A DNA stretch of 64,000 nt. Source: Flavobacterium gelidilacus DSM 15343. GTDB taxonomy: Bacteria; Bacteroidota; Bacteroidia; Flavobacteriales; Flavobacteriaceae. Within the stretch, counting starts at the first letter, position 1. The number at the start of each line of letters is the position of its first letter. The DNA lies in NCBI RefSeq assembly GCF_000422685.1, contig NZ_KE383905.1, forward strand, positions 255,065-319,064, read 5' to 3'. The translations under genes were made by a program, and so were the position numbers. Below, piece after piece: positions 19,434 to 28,560 of this stretch. A model generated the notes under the pieces. It saw only the letters and a list, made by a program, of their open reading frames with translations. It did no database searches and had not been told where the DNA came from.

Positions 19434-19662
19434 AATAAATTAATTGTCTGTTAAAAGAAACAATAGGCTATTACTTCAAAAAGCATTAATAATCAAAAAG
19501 ACATAATTTGTCCTAAATAATATTTTATGTGTCTGAGTTTGCAGTCTATAATTTCCTAAATCAAAACAAAAGTAATTTATAATTTTTTATCTACAAAAAA
19601 ACGGGTGCTAATACCCTTTTTTTATCGATTAAACTACAAAATAATTCGACGAATGGTTTTTT
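19434..19662 (-). promoter_or_regulatory. Promoter and long leader of the second giant T9SS gene
   Basis: On the minus strand TTTG (19597-19594), 19 bases and TACTTTTG (19574-19567) form a good Bacteroidota promoter, giving a leader of about 130 bases. The leader dyad GACATAATTTGTC (19500-19512) lies 67 bases from the ATG. The upstream element AAAAACCATTCGTC (within 19648-19662) lies 74 bases above the -7 box. These match the paralogue layout. Confidence 0.6.
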
Positions 19663-19710
19663 CTAAACAAATTTTTCTATACATTTGTTTTGTAAATGAT
19701 TTTTAAACTA

Positions 19711-21660
19711 ATGAAAATGAAAAAATTAGCTCTCTTAATAGTTTTTTTTGTGTTTGGATATACAAGTTATTCTCAATTGTACGTGAATAATGGGAGTTAT
19801 ATTTTCAATAATGATAATGTTTTTTTTGTTAAACAAGATTTGAATTTAAATGGCAATGGGGCTATTTATCTTCGTAAAGGAGGGCAATTAGTACAAGGTA
19901 GAACAACTGCTGGTGCAAATGTTGGAACGGGATTAGTGTCTGTTTATCAGGAAGGAACTTCAAATAATTTTGGATATAATTACTGGTGCTCCCCAGTTGG
20001 TAATTCTAATCTTACTGCAATAAATAGTAATTTTTCAATCAATCAATTACATAGAGCAACAACTGTGACTTCTTCTGTTGCAGCAACTATTCTTCCTTTA
20101 AATAATTACAATGGTGTGTCTACAAATTCTTCTTTGTCGATTGCTCCATATTGGGTTTGGAAATATATTGCTTCTAATGCATACAATACAAGTGGTTCAA
20201 ATGGTTGGATAAGTGTAAATAGTACTGGAACGGTTGAACCTGGTCTTGGTTTTACTATGAAAGGAGTTTCAGGATCGGATAATACAATTGCTCATCCAGT
20301 TTCGGGCTCACTTGGAGATGGTGTGTCTAATAATCCACTCAGCAATCAACGTTATGATTTTAGAGGAAAGCCTAACGATGGTACAATTTTAATTCCTGTT
20401 GGAAGTGTTGCTGGTGCTAATTATGCAAACAATACTTTAGCGGGAAATCCATATCCATCTTCGATTAATTTAAACCTTTTTTTACTTGAAAACAGTGGTT
20501 ATACAATTAATTATGGAACAGGAACATATAGCTACACTGGAGGGATAACACAAGTAATTGACGGGAAGGCTTATTTTTGGGAGCAGAAAAAAACAGCAAA
20601 TTCACATTATTTAGCTGATTATGAGGGAGGTTATGGGACTTATTCACCTACCGGTCCATTAGTTACCTCTCCAGGTACATATGTAGCTGCTACATGGGAT
20701 ACATACAACGCAAACGGAACACCAAATACTTCGGGACTATCTAGTGGTTCTACTTACAAAAGAATGTTTACACCTATCGGTCAGGGTTTTATGATACAAG
20801 GAGTCGTTTCTGGAAATGCTGTAATGAAAAATTTATATCGAAGTTTTGTTAAAGAAGGAGTAATTCAAAATTCCCAATTTGAAAAAAACGCAAGTGCTTC
20901 TTCAGTTTCAGATAATTGGGACGAAATTCCAAATGTTGCAGGAATCGATTATCAGAATTTCTCAAAATTACCAGCACCACAGTTTAAATTACACACTATT
21001 ATAAACAATCAATTTACTAAAGAATCGGCAGTTGTTTTTAATAACAACTCCACAGACGGTTATGATTTAGCTATGGATGCTTCATCTTCAGATAATTTTC
21101 CTAAAGATTCTTATTTTCCTATCGTAAACAATGAAAAATTTATAATAACTACAATGCCTTTTGGAACTTATAAAAAGATACCACTAGCTTTCGTAACGGA
21201 TGCAAATTGTAGTTTTAAAGTAACAGTTTCTGAGTTAATTAATTTTGATTTGTCAAATGAGATTTATCTTCACGACAAAGTATCTGATATTTACTATGAT
21301 ATTAAGAATGGTTTTTTTGAAACCGTTTTGCAAACTGGAAATTATCTTGATCGTTTTGAAATAACTTTCACAGCAAATGCATTGAGTACAGTTGGAAGCC
21401 TTGAAGAAAATTTTGCAATTTATCAAAATAACGATCTTGAAACTTTAACTGTTGAAAATACAGAGTTGATTGACTTACAACATGTTTCTCTTTTTGATAT
21501 TGGAGGCAAAGTTGTCTTTCAAAAAGAAAAATTAGGGGCAAATACAATTTATCAATTCCCAACAAGTTCAATTAGTGATGGTATTTATATTGTTAAATTA
21601 GTAGCAAGTAATAATCAAAGTTTAAGTCATAAAATTATAATAAAGCATTCTAGAAAATAG
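19711..21660 (+). CDS. Secreted protein with type A T9SS sorting domain
   Basis: From the ATG at 19711 the protein has 649 residues; an in-frame ATG at 19696 would only add MIFKL before the signal peptide (KKLALLIVFFVFGYTSYSQ). The middle contains the same landmarks as the giant neighbours (NYWCSPV, GLGFTMKG, FRGKPNDG, GNPYPSSIN). The last 75 residues form a different sorting domain (VSLFDIGGKVVFQ, SDGIYIVKL), matching the common Por-secretion 'type A' pattern. It is expected to leave the cell by T9SS; its molecular role is unknown. It is divergent from the giant genes and ends at a strong terminator. Confidence 0.85.
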   Translation: MKMKKLALLIVFFVFGYTSYSQLYVNNGSYIFNNDNVFFVKQDLNLNGNGAIYLRKGGQLVQGRTTAGANVGTGLVSVYQEGTSNNFGYNYWCSPVGNSNLTAINSNFSINQLHRATTVTSSVAATILPLNNYNGVSTNSSLSIAPYWVWKYIASNAYNTSGSNGWISVNSTGTVEPGLGFTMKGVSGSDNTIAHPVSGSLGDGVSNNPLSNQRYDFRGKPNDGTILIPVGSVAGANYANNTLAGNPYPSSINLNLFLLENSGYTINYGTGTYSYTGGITQVIDGKAYFWEQKKTANSHYLADYEGGYGTYSPTGPLVTSPGTYVAATWDTYNANGTPNTSGLSSGSTYKRMFTPIGQGFMIQGVVSGNAVMKNLYRSFVKEGVIQNSQFEKNASASSVSDNWDEIPNVAGIDYQNFSKLPAPQFKLHTIINNQFTKESAVVFNNNSTDGYDLAMDASSSDNFPKDSYFPIVNNEKFIITTMPFGTYKKIPLAFVTDANCSFKVTVSELINFDLSNEIYLHDKVSDIYYDIKNGFFETVLQTGNYLDRFEITFTANALSTVGSLEENFAIYQNNDLETLTVENTELIDLQHVSLFDIGGKVVFQKEKLGANTIYQFPTSSISDGIYIVKLVASNNQSLSHKIIIKHSRK

Positions 21661-21681
21661 ATTTATCTATAAAGTATAAGT

Positions 21682-21717
21682 AAAGCAGTCTATAAAAATC
21701 TATAGGCTGCTTTTTTT
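21682..21717 (+). terminator. Intrinsic terminator
   Basis: GCAGTCTATA (21685-21694) pairs with TATAGGCTGC (21701-21710) and is followed by TTTTTTT. The T run also supplies the TTTG -33 box of the next promoter. Confidence 0.85.
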
Positions 21718-21745
21718 GTTTATAGCCTTTGGATTTGTAATTTTG
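21715..21745 (+). promoter_or_regulatory. Promoter of the PLP-enzyme gene, overlapping a terminator
   Basis: TTTG (21715-21718), 19 bases and TAATTTTG (21738-21745) fit the consensus. The ATG follows 5 bases later, so the mRNA would be nearly leaderless. Confidence 0.65.
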
Positions 21746-21750
21746 TAGAA

Positions 21751-22656
21751 ATGAAAATTAATACTCAAAAAATAGCCATCAATAATCCTGACGTAGAGCT
21801 CTATATTAGGCGCGAAGACTTGATTCACCCTTTGATTTCTGGAAATAAATTTAGAAAACTTAAGTATAATTTAATTGAAGCAAAAAACAAGAATGAATCC
21901 ACTTTATTGACTTTTGGAGGTGCGTTTTCTAATAATATTTTAGCTGTTGCAAGTGCTGGATCTGAAAGTAATTTTAAAACAATAGGCATAATTAGAGGAG
22001 AAGAATTAGAAGGTAAAATTGATGAAAATCCAACCTTAAAAAAAGCACAAGAACTTGGTATGCAATTCAAATTTGTTTCAAGAGAAGAGTATAGAAATAA
22101 AAACAATAAAGACTTTATAACTAATTTAAAAAGTGAATTTGGTTCATTTTACCTTTTGCCAGAAGGAGGAACAAATGATTTAGCCATAAAAGGATGTGAA
22201 GAGATATTAACAAATGAAGATGATATTTTTACACATATTTGTTGTTCAATTGGTACTGGTGGTACAATTTCGGGAATTATTAATTCAAGTTTTAATGGTC
22301 AACAAGTTGTTGGTTTTCCTTCTTTAAAAGGTGATTTTATTTCAAATGAGATTAGTAACTTTGTAAAGAAATCTAATTGGAATTTAATTTCCGACTATCA
22401 TTTTGGAGGTTATGGTAAAATAACTGAAGAATTAATTCGTTTTATAAATGAATTTTATTTAGAATATAATATACCATTAGACCCAATCTATACAGGAAAA
22501 ATGATGTTTGGAATTAATGATTTAATACAAAACAATTATTTTTCAAAAGGAAGTAAGATTTTAGCCATTCATACTGGTGGAATTCAAGGGATTCAAGGCA
22601 TGAATGAATTGTTAAAAAAACAAAAAAGAGAAATAATAATTACAAATGAAATTTAA
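21751..22656 (+). CDS. PLP-dependent ACC deaminase / D-cysteine desulfhydrase family enzyme
   Basis: This 301-residue protein is a fold type II PLP enzyme. GNKFRKLKYN places the Schiff-base lysine at Lys33, FGGAFSNN binds the substrate or cofactor, and CSIGTGGTISG is the phosphate-binding loop. The family includes 1-aminocyclopropane-1-carboxylate deaminase and D-cysteine desulfhydrase, which release ammonia from small amino acids; the substrate here is not determined, and the length is typical. It overlaps the next gene by 11 bases, suggesting coupling in an operon with the glucosaminidase and hemL. Confidence 0.85.
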   Translation: MKINTQKIAINNPDVELYIRREDLIHPLISGNKFRKLKYNLIEAKNKNESTLLTFGGAFSNNILAVASAGSESNFKTIGIIRGEELEGKIDENPTLKKAQELGMQFKFVSREEYRNKNNKDFITNLKSEFGSFYLLPEGGTNDLAIKGCEEILTNEDDIFTHICCSIGTGGTISGIINSSFNGQQVVGFPSLKGDFISNEISNFVKKSNWNLISDYHFGGYGKITEELIRFINEFYLEYNIPLDPIYTGKMMFGINDLIQNNYFSKGSKILAIHTGGIQGIQGMNELLKKQKREIIITNEI

Positions 22657-23467
22657 AATCGCCCTAATCGCTATTTGCTCACTGTTTTTAGTAAGTTGTG
22701 GTTCACAAAAAATTAGAACAACAAGCTCAAAAAAGCCAACTAGAAAAACTACTGTAGCTACAAAAAATAAAGTAAATAAAAATGAACAAGAAAAGTTAGA
22801 AGCAACTTCTTTTGTGGTGGTTTCTTTTGAAAACGTAGAAGAGTATATTTCTTGGTTTAAAAACACTGCCATTAGTAATATGATTAACTATAAAATTCCG
22901 GCAAGTATTACTTTAGCTCAAGGTATTTTAGAATCTGGTGCAGGAAAAGGGGAGTTGTGTAAAAAAGCAAACAATCATTTTGGTATAAAATGCCATGTTG
23001 GTTGGGAAGGAGCAAGCGTACATCATGATGATGATGAATCGCAAGAATGTTTTAGAAAATACAATCATCCCGCAGAATCCTATAGAGATCACTCCCTTTT
23101 TTTAACTACAAGAAGCCGATATAAGTTTTTATTTGATTTAAGAGAAAATGATTATAAAAGTTGGGCTCAAGGTTTAAAAGACGCGGGTTATGCAACAGAT
23201 CCAAAATATCCAGCAAAACTTATTACTATCATTGAAAGGTATAAATTATATAGATTTGACAACGAAACTTTAGGTATATCAGATAATGAAGCGGTTGTTT
23301 ATGAAACGCCTAAAAAAGAAATTAGTGGTTCAGAATATGCAGTGGTTCAGGGAGATACTTTATATTCAATTTCAAAAAAATATAGTATTTCGGTGGATGA
23401 TTTAAAAAGTAAAAATAATATTTCTGACAATGCCATTTCTATTGGTCAGATTTTAAAGATAAAATAA
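22646..23467 (+). CDS. Glucosaminidase lipoprotein with C-terminal LysM
   Basis: This 273-residue protein begins with a lipoprotein signal (LFLVSCGS, Cys18), then a lysine-rich linker. Residues 75-205 form a glucosaminidase (GH73-like) domain: [14 protein letters not shown] with the likely catalytic Glu96, and NNHFGIKC. Residues 231-273 are a LysM peptidoglycan-binding repeat ([16 protein letters not shown]). It probably cleaves N-acetylglucosaminyl bonds in peptidoglycan during wall remodelling, anchored in the envelope. It overlaps the upstream gene by 11 bases, and hemL by one base (TAATG), so all three genes are likely translated from one mRNA. Confidence 0.9.
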   Translation: MKFKIALIAICSLFLVSCGSQKIRTTSSKKPTRKTTVATKNKVNKNEQEKLEATSFVVVSFENVEEYISWFKNTAISNMINYKIPASITLAQGILESGAGKGELCKKANNHFGIKCHVGWEGASVHHDDDESQECFRKYNHPAESYRDHSLFLTTRSRYKFLFDLRENDYKSWAQGLKDAGYATDPKYPAKLITIIERYKLYRFDNETLGISDNEAVVYETPKKEISGSEYAVVQGDTLYSISKKYSISVDDLKSKNNISDNAISIGQILKIK

Positions 23468-24753
23468 TGTTATACAAAAGAAGCAGTGAGTTGTTTGTTG
23501 AAGCTAATAAAGTAATTCCAGGTGGTGTAAATTCACCGGTTAGAGCATTCAAATCAGTTGGTGGAACTCCAATATTTGTAAAAAGTGCAAAAGGACCTTA
23601 CTTATTTGATGAAGACGGTAATAAATTAATTGATTATATCAATTCTTGGGGACCAATGATTTTAGGTCATGCTCACGAACCAGTAATAAATGCAATTACT
23701 GAAAGAGCAAAATTAGGAACCTCATTTGGAATGCCAACGGAGCTTGAAACAAAAATTGCTGAATTAGCCGTTTCTATGGTGCCAAATATTGATAAAATTC
23801 GTTTTGTGAATTCAGGTACAGAAGCTTGCATGAGTGCAGTTCGTTTAGCTCGTGGATATACCAAAAGAGATAAAATAATAAAATTTGCAGGATGTTATCA
23901 CGGACATTCAGATTCGTTTTTAATTCAAGCAGGAAGTGGAGCTATTACTTTTGGTTCACCAAATAGTCCAGGAGTAACAGAAGGAACTGCAAAAGATACT
24001 TTATTGGCCAAATACAATGATATTGATAGCGTTAAAACATTATTTGAAGCTAATAAAAATGAAATAGCAGCTATAATTATTGAACCCGTTGCCGGAAACA
24101 TGGGTTGTATAACTCCTAAAGAGGGTTTTTTAGAAGCATTACGATTACTTTGTGATGAATCAGACACATTGTTCATACTTGACGAGGTAATGACCGGATT
24201 TCGATTAGCAAAAGGTGGTGCGCAAGAATTATATAATATCAAAGCAGATATAGTTTGTTTCGGAAAAGTAATTGGTGGTGGTTTGCCCGTTGGAGCTTTT
24301 GCTGCAAAAACAGAAATCATGGATTATTTAGCACCAATTGGTCCTGTATATCAAGCAGGAACATTGTCAGGGAATCCTTTAGCGATGGCTGCAGGATATG
24401 AAATGCTAAAAGAATTAAATTCAGATAAAGAAATCTACACAAGATTAAAAGAAAAAACGGCTTACTTGCATAAAGGAATTCATAAAGTTTTATCAGATAA
24501 GAACATTGAATTTACCATAAACAGAGTCGGTTCAATGATATCAGTGCATTTCGATAAAAACGAAGTGTATGATTTTGAAACAGCCAAAAAAGGAGACAAT
24601 GAAAGTTTTAAAAAGTTCTTTCATGGTTTGTTAAAAGAAGGAGTTTATATTGCTCCATCAGCTTACGAAAGTTGGTTTATTACTGACGCTTTGTCTTATG
24701 AAGATTTAGACTTTACAATAAATGCAGTCAATAAAGTAGCAGATAGTTTATAA
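23467..24753 (+). CDS. hemL: Glutamate-1-semialdehyde 2,1-aminomutase
   Basis: This 428-residue protein has the usual length and motifs: [34 protein letters not shown] and [14 protein letters not shown], where Lys267 should bind PLP. It converts glutamate-1-semialdehyde to 5-aminolevulinate, the precursor of heme, in the C5 pathway. Its start codon overlaps the stop of the glucosaminidase gene in TAATG, and a bidirectional terminator follows at once. No other heme genes are near, so the operon grouping seems to be convenience rather than pathway. Confidence 0.97.
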   Translation: MLYKRSSELFVEANKVIPGGVNSPVRAFKSVGGTPIFVKSAKGPYLFDEDGNKLIDYINSWGPMILGHAHEPVINAITERAKLGTSFGMPTELETKIAELAVSMVPNIDKIRFVNSGTEACMSAVRLARGYTKRDKIIKFAGCYHGHSDSFLIQAGSGAITFGSPNSPGVTEGTAKDTLLAKYNDIDSVKTLFEANKNEIAAIIIEPVAGNMGCITPKEGFLEALRLLCDESDTLFILDEVMTGFRLAKGGAQELYNIKADIVCFGKVIGGGLPVGAFAAKTEIMDYLAPIGPVYQAGTLSGNPLAMAAGYEMLKELNSDKEIYTRLKEKTAYLHKGIHKVLSDKNIEFTINRVGSMISVHFDKNEVYDFETAKKGDNESFKKFFHGLLKEGVYIAPSAYESWFITDALSYEDLDFTINAVNKVADSL

Positions 24754-24795
24754 AAAAAATCCGTTTAGCTTTTTGACTAAACGGATTTTATTTTA
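24752..24795. terminator. Bidirectional terminator between hemL and the small secreted-protein gene
   Basis: AATCCGTTTAG (24759-24769) pairs with CTAAACGGATT (24777-24787). A and T runs on each side give a U tract on both strands. Confidence 0.85.
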
Positions 24796-24815
24796 AAATG
24801 ATGAATTAAAAATTT

Positions 24816-25142
24816 CTAATTTTTAATCAGTTTTTTATAAAGTACTTGATCTGCTTTTAATTTTTCCATTTCAGAAGCATCTAAAGTAGCAGCTAATTTA
24901 TGCTCAATGATCTCAGTCATAATATTAATTCTTTCTTGAGATACTCCTTCTGTTAATAAAACTTGATGTTTCTCAACAAATAAATTTTGTAAATCTTTTA
25001 CAATTGGTCCGCTAATTTCTAGATATTGAGCTAATGCTTGAGCATCTACTGTTCCTAGTTCTAGAGCAGTTTTTCCTTCTTGTGCATTTGCGTTAAAAGA
25101 AAGTGCAAATATAAATACAAAAAGTGTAATTATTTTTTTCAT
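24816..25142 (-). CDS. Small secreted helical protein, unknown function
   Basis: This 108-residue protein has a signal peptide (about 1-20, LFVFIFALSFNANAQ). The mature 88 residues are predicted helical and rich in Glu, Lys and Leu. I recognise no family with certainty; its size and periplasmic export recall small Flavobacterium hypotheticals. It has its own promoter (25171-25200) and shares a terminator with hemL. Confidence 0.7.
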   Translation of the reverse strand: MKKIITLFVFIFALSFNANAQEGKTALELGTVDAQALAQYLEISGPIVKDLQNLFVEKHQVLLTEGVSQERINIMTEIIEHKLAATLDASEMEKLKADQVLYKKLIKN

Positions 25143-25170
25143 GGTGGTTGGTTGTTTTGATTTTGAAAGT

Positions 25171-25200
25171 CAAATCTAACTAATTTTTTTTAATTTCAAA
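25171..25200 (-). promoter_or_regulatory. Promoter of the gene ending at 24816
   Basis: On the minus strand TTTG (25200-25197), 18 bases and TAGATTTG (25178-25171) match the consensus, 28 bases before the ATG. Confidence 0.65.
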
Positions 25201-25224
25201 ATATTACAGCCACTTTTTATTTAA

Positions 25225-25668
25225 TTATTCTGATTTATTTGCTCTTCTTTCTTTCATTTTTTCTTTTCGGTCACCCATTTTTTCTTTTTTTTCTTCTTTA
25301 GTTGCTTCCCATTTTTTATATTGGTCGTCTGTTAAAATAGATTTCATTTTTGCATCAATAGCTTCTTTTTTCTTATCCATTTTTGCTTTCATTTCTGCTC
25401 TTTGCTCTTTGGTGGCTTTTTCAGCAGTTTCTTTTATCTCTTTTCTTTTCTCCATCATTTCAGCTCGGTCTTCTTTTTGAGCATTTAAAAGTTCTTTAAC
25501 TTCTTTTTGTTGTTTTTCATTCAAATCAAGATCTTTTGTCATTTTCTTAACTTGTATTTCAGTTCTTTTTTCAGGAGTCATTTCTTTAAAGTCTCCTCTT
25601 TTTCCCTTTTCTTGAGCAAATGTTGTTAATCCAACAACTAATAATGCTACTACAAATAATTTTTTCAT
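25225..25668 (-). CDS. Secreted, highly charged Spy/CpxP-like helical protein
   Basis: This 147-residue protein has a signal peptide (about 1-18, VVGLTTFAQ). The mature chain is almost entirely helical and dominated by Lys and Glu, with two LTxxQ-like motifs (LNEKQQKEV and LTDDQYKKW) characteristic of the Spy/CpxP/DUF4890 type of periplasmic protein. Such proteins act as envelope chaperones or stress sensors in other phyla; here the role is inferred. The C-terminus is strongly basic (GDRKEKMKERRANKS). Confidence 0.7.
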   Translation of the reverse strand: MKKLFVVALLVVGLTTFAQEKGKRGDFKEMTPEKRTEIQVKKMTKDLDLNEKQQKEVKELLNAQKEDRAEMMEKRKEIKETAEKATKEQRAEMKAKMDKKKEAIDAKMKSILTDDQYKKWEATKEEKKEKMGDRKEKMKERRANKSE

Positions 25669-25758
25669 GTCTATAATTTTTTAAAGTTTGATGATAAGAC
25701 GTTGATAATATGAAAAGGTTTAATTTATTAACAAAAAATTATTTTTTATAATTAATTA

Positions 25759-25804
25759 GCCACAGATTCACGGATTTTTTATTATAAATCTGTGAATCTG
25801 TGGC
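25759..25804. repeat. Long hairpin repeat downstream of lysS
   Basis: Nineteen bases (25759-25777, starting GCCACAGATTCACGG) pair with 25786-25804 (ending GAATCTGTGGC) with one mismatch or wobble. The wording CACAGATTCACGGATT is familiar as a dispersed Bacteroidota intergenic repeat. It may end lysS transcription although no clean U tract follows. Confidence 0.55.
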
Positions 25805-25830
25805 TAAAAATAGTTAAACGCTATTAGTCT

Positions 25831-27528
25831 TTAATTTTTCAACTCTACAATTTTACCATCACCTTCAACTCTAACTGAAGTCATGTTGTGTTTTGCTAAA
25901 CCTTTCATGGCTGCATCCCATTTTTTTCCGCTTAAAGCTGATTTGGTTTTCAATTCTGCTAAATCCATTGCATTTTCGTTTTTTGATAGTAAGTCAATTA
26001 TCATTTTTTCTTCTTCTGATAATTCCACTTGTTTTTTCTCTGGACGCATTTGAGGAAAAAACAACACTTCTTGTATGGATTGATTATTCGTTAAGAACAT
26101 AATTAATCGATCCATTCCAATTCCTAATCCAGAAGTTGGAGGCATTCCATACTCTAATGCTCTTAAGAAATCTTCATCAATAATTCCAGTTGCTTCATCA
26201 TCTCCTTTTGCAGCCAAAGCCATTTGATTTTCAAAACGACCTCTCTGATCAATTGGATCATTTAATTCAGAATACGCATTTGCAATTTCTTTTCCACAAA
26301 CCATCAATTCAAAACGCTCTGTTAATTCAGGGTTATCTCTATGTTCTTTACAAAGTGGAGACATTTCTTTAGGGTAATCTGTAATAAATGTAGGCTGAAT
26401 AAAGTTTCCTTCACATTTTTCACCGAAAATCTCATCAATTAATTTTCCTTTCCCCATTGTTTCATCTACTGCAATTCCCATAGATTGCGCAGCATCAAAT
26501 AATTCTTTTTCCGATTTTCCAGTAATGTCAAAACCTGTAAAGTTTTTAATGGCATCAGTCATTGTAACTCTTGCATATGGAGCTTTAAAGCTTACTTTAT
26601 GTTCACCAAAAGTGGCATCCGTTGTTCCGTTTACTTCATTTGCACAATGTTCTAATAAGTTTTCGGTAAATTCCATCATCCAATTGTAGTCTTTATAAGC
26701 TACATATATTTCCATGGCTGTAAATTCCGGATTATGGGTTCTGTCCATTCCTTCATTTCTAAAGTTTTTAGAAAACTCATAAACACCATCAAAACCACCA
26801 ACAATTAATCTTTTCAGATATAATTCATTAGCAATTCTCATGTACAAAGGAATGTCTAAAGCATTATGATGAGAAATAAATGGTCTTGCTGCTGCTCCAC
26901 CCGGAATAGCTTGTAAAATCGGAGTTTCTACTTCTAAATATCCTGCGTTGTTGAAAAAATTACGCATTGCAGTAAAAAGTTTAGTTCTTTTAACAAAAAC
27001 CTCTTTTACTTTTGGGTTTACTACTAAATCTACATAACGCATTCTGTAACGCAATTCAGGATCCACAAAAGCATCGTGTACATTTCCTTCAGTATCTGTT
27101 TTTGGCAATGGTAACGGACGAAGTGTTTTGCTTAACAAAGTCAAATTTGTAACCTTAATGGTTTTTTCACCCACTTGAGTAGTAAACATTGTTCCTTCAA
27201 TTCCTATGAAATCACCTAAATCAATTAGTTTTTTAAAAACATCATTATATAATGTCTTGTCTTCACCTGGACAAATTTCATCTCTATTTACATAAATCTG
27301 AATTCTACCCTCACTATCTTGCAATTCGGCAAACGAAGCTTTCCCTTGAATACGAGTACTCATTACACGACCCGCTAGAACAACCTTTTTATCTTCTAAG
27401 TATTCTTCTTTAACTTGTTTTGAAGTAGTGTCTACAGGATATAAATCTGCAGGATAAGGATTAATGCCTAGACCACGAAGTGTATTCAGTTTTTCTCTTC
27501 TAATGATTTCTTGTTCCGAAAGTTGCAT
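25831..27528 (-). CDS. lysS: Lysyl-tRNA synthetase, class II
   Basis: This 565-residue protein has an OB-fold anticodon-binding domain (about 55-150, VVLAGRVMSTRIQGKASF) and a class II catalytic core: FRNEGMDRTHNPEFTAMEIY (motif 2) and GLGIGMDRLIMFL (motif 3). It charges tRNA-Lys. About 65 residues follow motif 3 (from LSEEEKMIIDLL), a helical C-terminal extension beyond the E. coli enzyme that I associate with Bacteroidota LysS. It has a good promoter at 27548-27578. Confidence 0.97.
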   Translation of the reverse strand: MQLSEQEIIRREKLNTLRGLGINPYPADLYPVDTTSKQVKEEYLEDKKVVLAGRVMSTRIQGKASFAELQDSEGRIQIYVNRDEICPGEDKTLYNDVFKKLIDLGDFIGIEGTMFTTQVGEKTIKVTNLTLLSKTLRPLPLPKTDTEGNVHDAFVDPELRYRMRYVDLVVNPKVKEVFVKRTKLFTAMRNFFNNAGYLEVETPILQAIPGGAAARPFISHHNALDIPLYMRIANELYLKRLIVGGFDGVYEFSKNFRNEGMDRTHNPEFTAMEIYVAYKDYNWMMEFTENLLEHCANEVNGTTDATFGEHKVSFKAPYARVTMTDAIKNFTGFDITGKSEKELFDAAQSMGIAVDETMGKGKLIDEIFGEKCEGNFIQPTFITDYPKEMSPLCKEHRDNPELTERFELMVCGKEIANAYSELNDPIDQRGRFENQMALAAKGDDEATGIIDEDFLRALEYGMPPTSGLGIGMDRLIMFLTNNQSIQEVLFFPQMRPEKKQVELSEEEKMIIDLLSKNENAMDLAELKTKSALSGKKWDAAMKGLAKHNMTSVRVEGDGKIVELKN

Positions 27529-27547
27529 ATATTTTATTTTAAGCTTG

Positions 27548-27578
27548 CAAAGATAAGTATTAGTTTCAGAGTTTCAAA
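27548..27578 (-). promoter_or_regulatory. lysS promoter
   Basis: On the minus strand TTTG (27578-27575), 19 bases and TATCTTTG (27555-27548), an excellent match, 19 bases before the ATG. Confidence 0.75.
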
Positions 27579-27626
27579 GTGTTGTTTTTTGATTTTTGAA
27601 GCAAAAGTTTGGGCTTATTTAGCTAT

Positions 27627-27694
27627 GTCATTCCTGCCATCCATTCTATTCCCGATTAATCGGGAGATGCCTCGATATTTATAAACTATTCGAG
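27627..27694. repeat. Dispersed intergenic repeat with two palindromes
   Basis: A perfect 16-base palindrome (TCCCGATTAATCGGGA, 27650-27665) is followed by CTCGA (27671-27675) facing TCGAG (27690-27694), preceded by GTCATTCCTGCC. This resembles a common Bacteroidota intergenic repeat. Confidence 0.5.
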
Positions 27695-27704
27695 AAATCA
27701 TTTG

Positions 27705-27712
27705 TATATTTG
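27705..27712 (+). promoter_or_regulatory. -7 promoter element of the lipoprotein/lipB operon
   Basis: TATATTTG, 23 bases before the ATG at 27736. No TTTG box at the right distance. Confidence 0.5.
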
Positions 27713-27735
27713 TAAACTTTTATAAATCAGAAATC

Positions 27736-28560
27736 ATGAATAAGATTAAATATGTAGCCTTGTTGCTTTTTGTAGTTTCATTGACTAGTTGTTCGATAAC
27801 GGAAAAAATGATTATCAATGAAGATGGAACTGGTAAATTTTCATATGATATTGACGGATCAAAAATGATGTCAATGATGGGAAGCGCAATGAAAGATGAA
27901 GGTTCGAGCAAGAAAAAGAAAAAAAGCAATAAAGAAAGCGTTGCGAAGAAAGTAATTGATAGCACTTTTACTTTTAAAGAAATGTTTGCAGGTAAACAAG
28001 ATAGTATAGCAAAACTTCCATTAGCCGAACAAGAGAAAATAAAGAAAATGGAAAAATTCAGTATGCGTATGGTAATGGATGAAGAAAAAGGAATCATGAA
28101 CTATACTATGTTTACGGATTTTGCTTCTGTAAAAGAATTGCAAGATGTTATGTCTCCTGTAGAAACTATGAAAAGCGTTTCTCCTGCAGGAAAACAAGCT
28201 GGTGGAATAGGAATGACTTCAGATGAGTTAATAGATAATTCGTCAACTTCTTTTTTTTACGATGGAAAAACATTTAAAAAAATAGTGTCTAAAATTGAAA
28301 AACAAGAAGAAAAAACAGAATCTACTTCAGAAGATGAAGACGGAGATGAGTTAGGTGCTCAATTAAAGGAATCTTTATCCATGTTTTATATGCAGTCAAG
28401 TTTTAAAATTGTGTATGAATTTCCTAAGCCAGTTAAGAAAGTATCCGTTGCAAATGCTCTTTATAGCGAAGATAGAAAAACTATTACTATAGAATATCCA
28501 TTAAAAGATTATATGGAAAACCCAACTTCATTAAATTTTGAAGTAGAATTTCAACAATAA
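27736..28560 (+). CDS. Conserved lipoprotein, unknown function
   Basis: This 274-residue protein has a lipoprotein signal (LFVVSLTSCS, Cys19). The mature start ITEKMIINEDGTGKFSYDID looks like a beta-rich domain, followed by a lysine cluster (KKKKKSNK) and an acidic stretch (STSEDEDGDE). I recognise no named family. The gene overlaps lipB by one base (TAATG), so the two are co-translated, but a link to lipoylation is not evident. Confidence 0.75.
   Translation: MNKIKYVALLLFVVSLTSCSITEKMIINEDGTGKFSYDIDGSKMMSMMGSAMKDEGSSKKKKKSNKESVAKKVIDSTFTFKEMFAGKQDSIAKLPLAEQEKIKKMEKFSMRMVMDEEKGIMNYTMFTDFASVKELQDVMSPVETMKSVSPAGKQAGGIGMTSDELIDNSSTSFFYDGKTFKKIVSKIEKQEEKTESTSEDEDGDELGAQLKESLSMFYMQSSFKIVYEFPKPVKKVSVANALYSEDRKTITIEYPLKDYMENPTSLNFEVEFQQ

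Noticed and set aside
23925..24320. 131-residue antisense frame inside hemL
   Set aside because: It is the shadow of a strongly conserved gene, with no promoter or recognisable protein pattern.
25759..25804. Intrinsic terminator of lysS
   Set aside because: The stem is long but no clear U tract follows on the minus strand; it is better described as a dispersed hairpin repeat.
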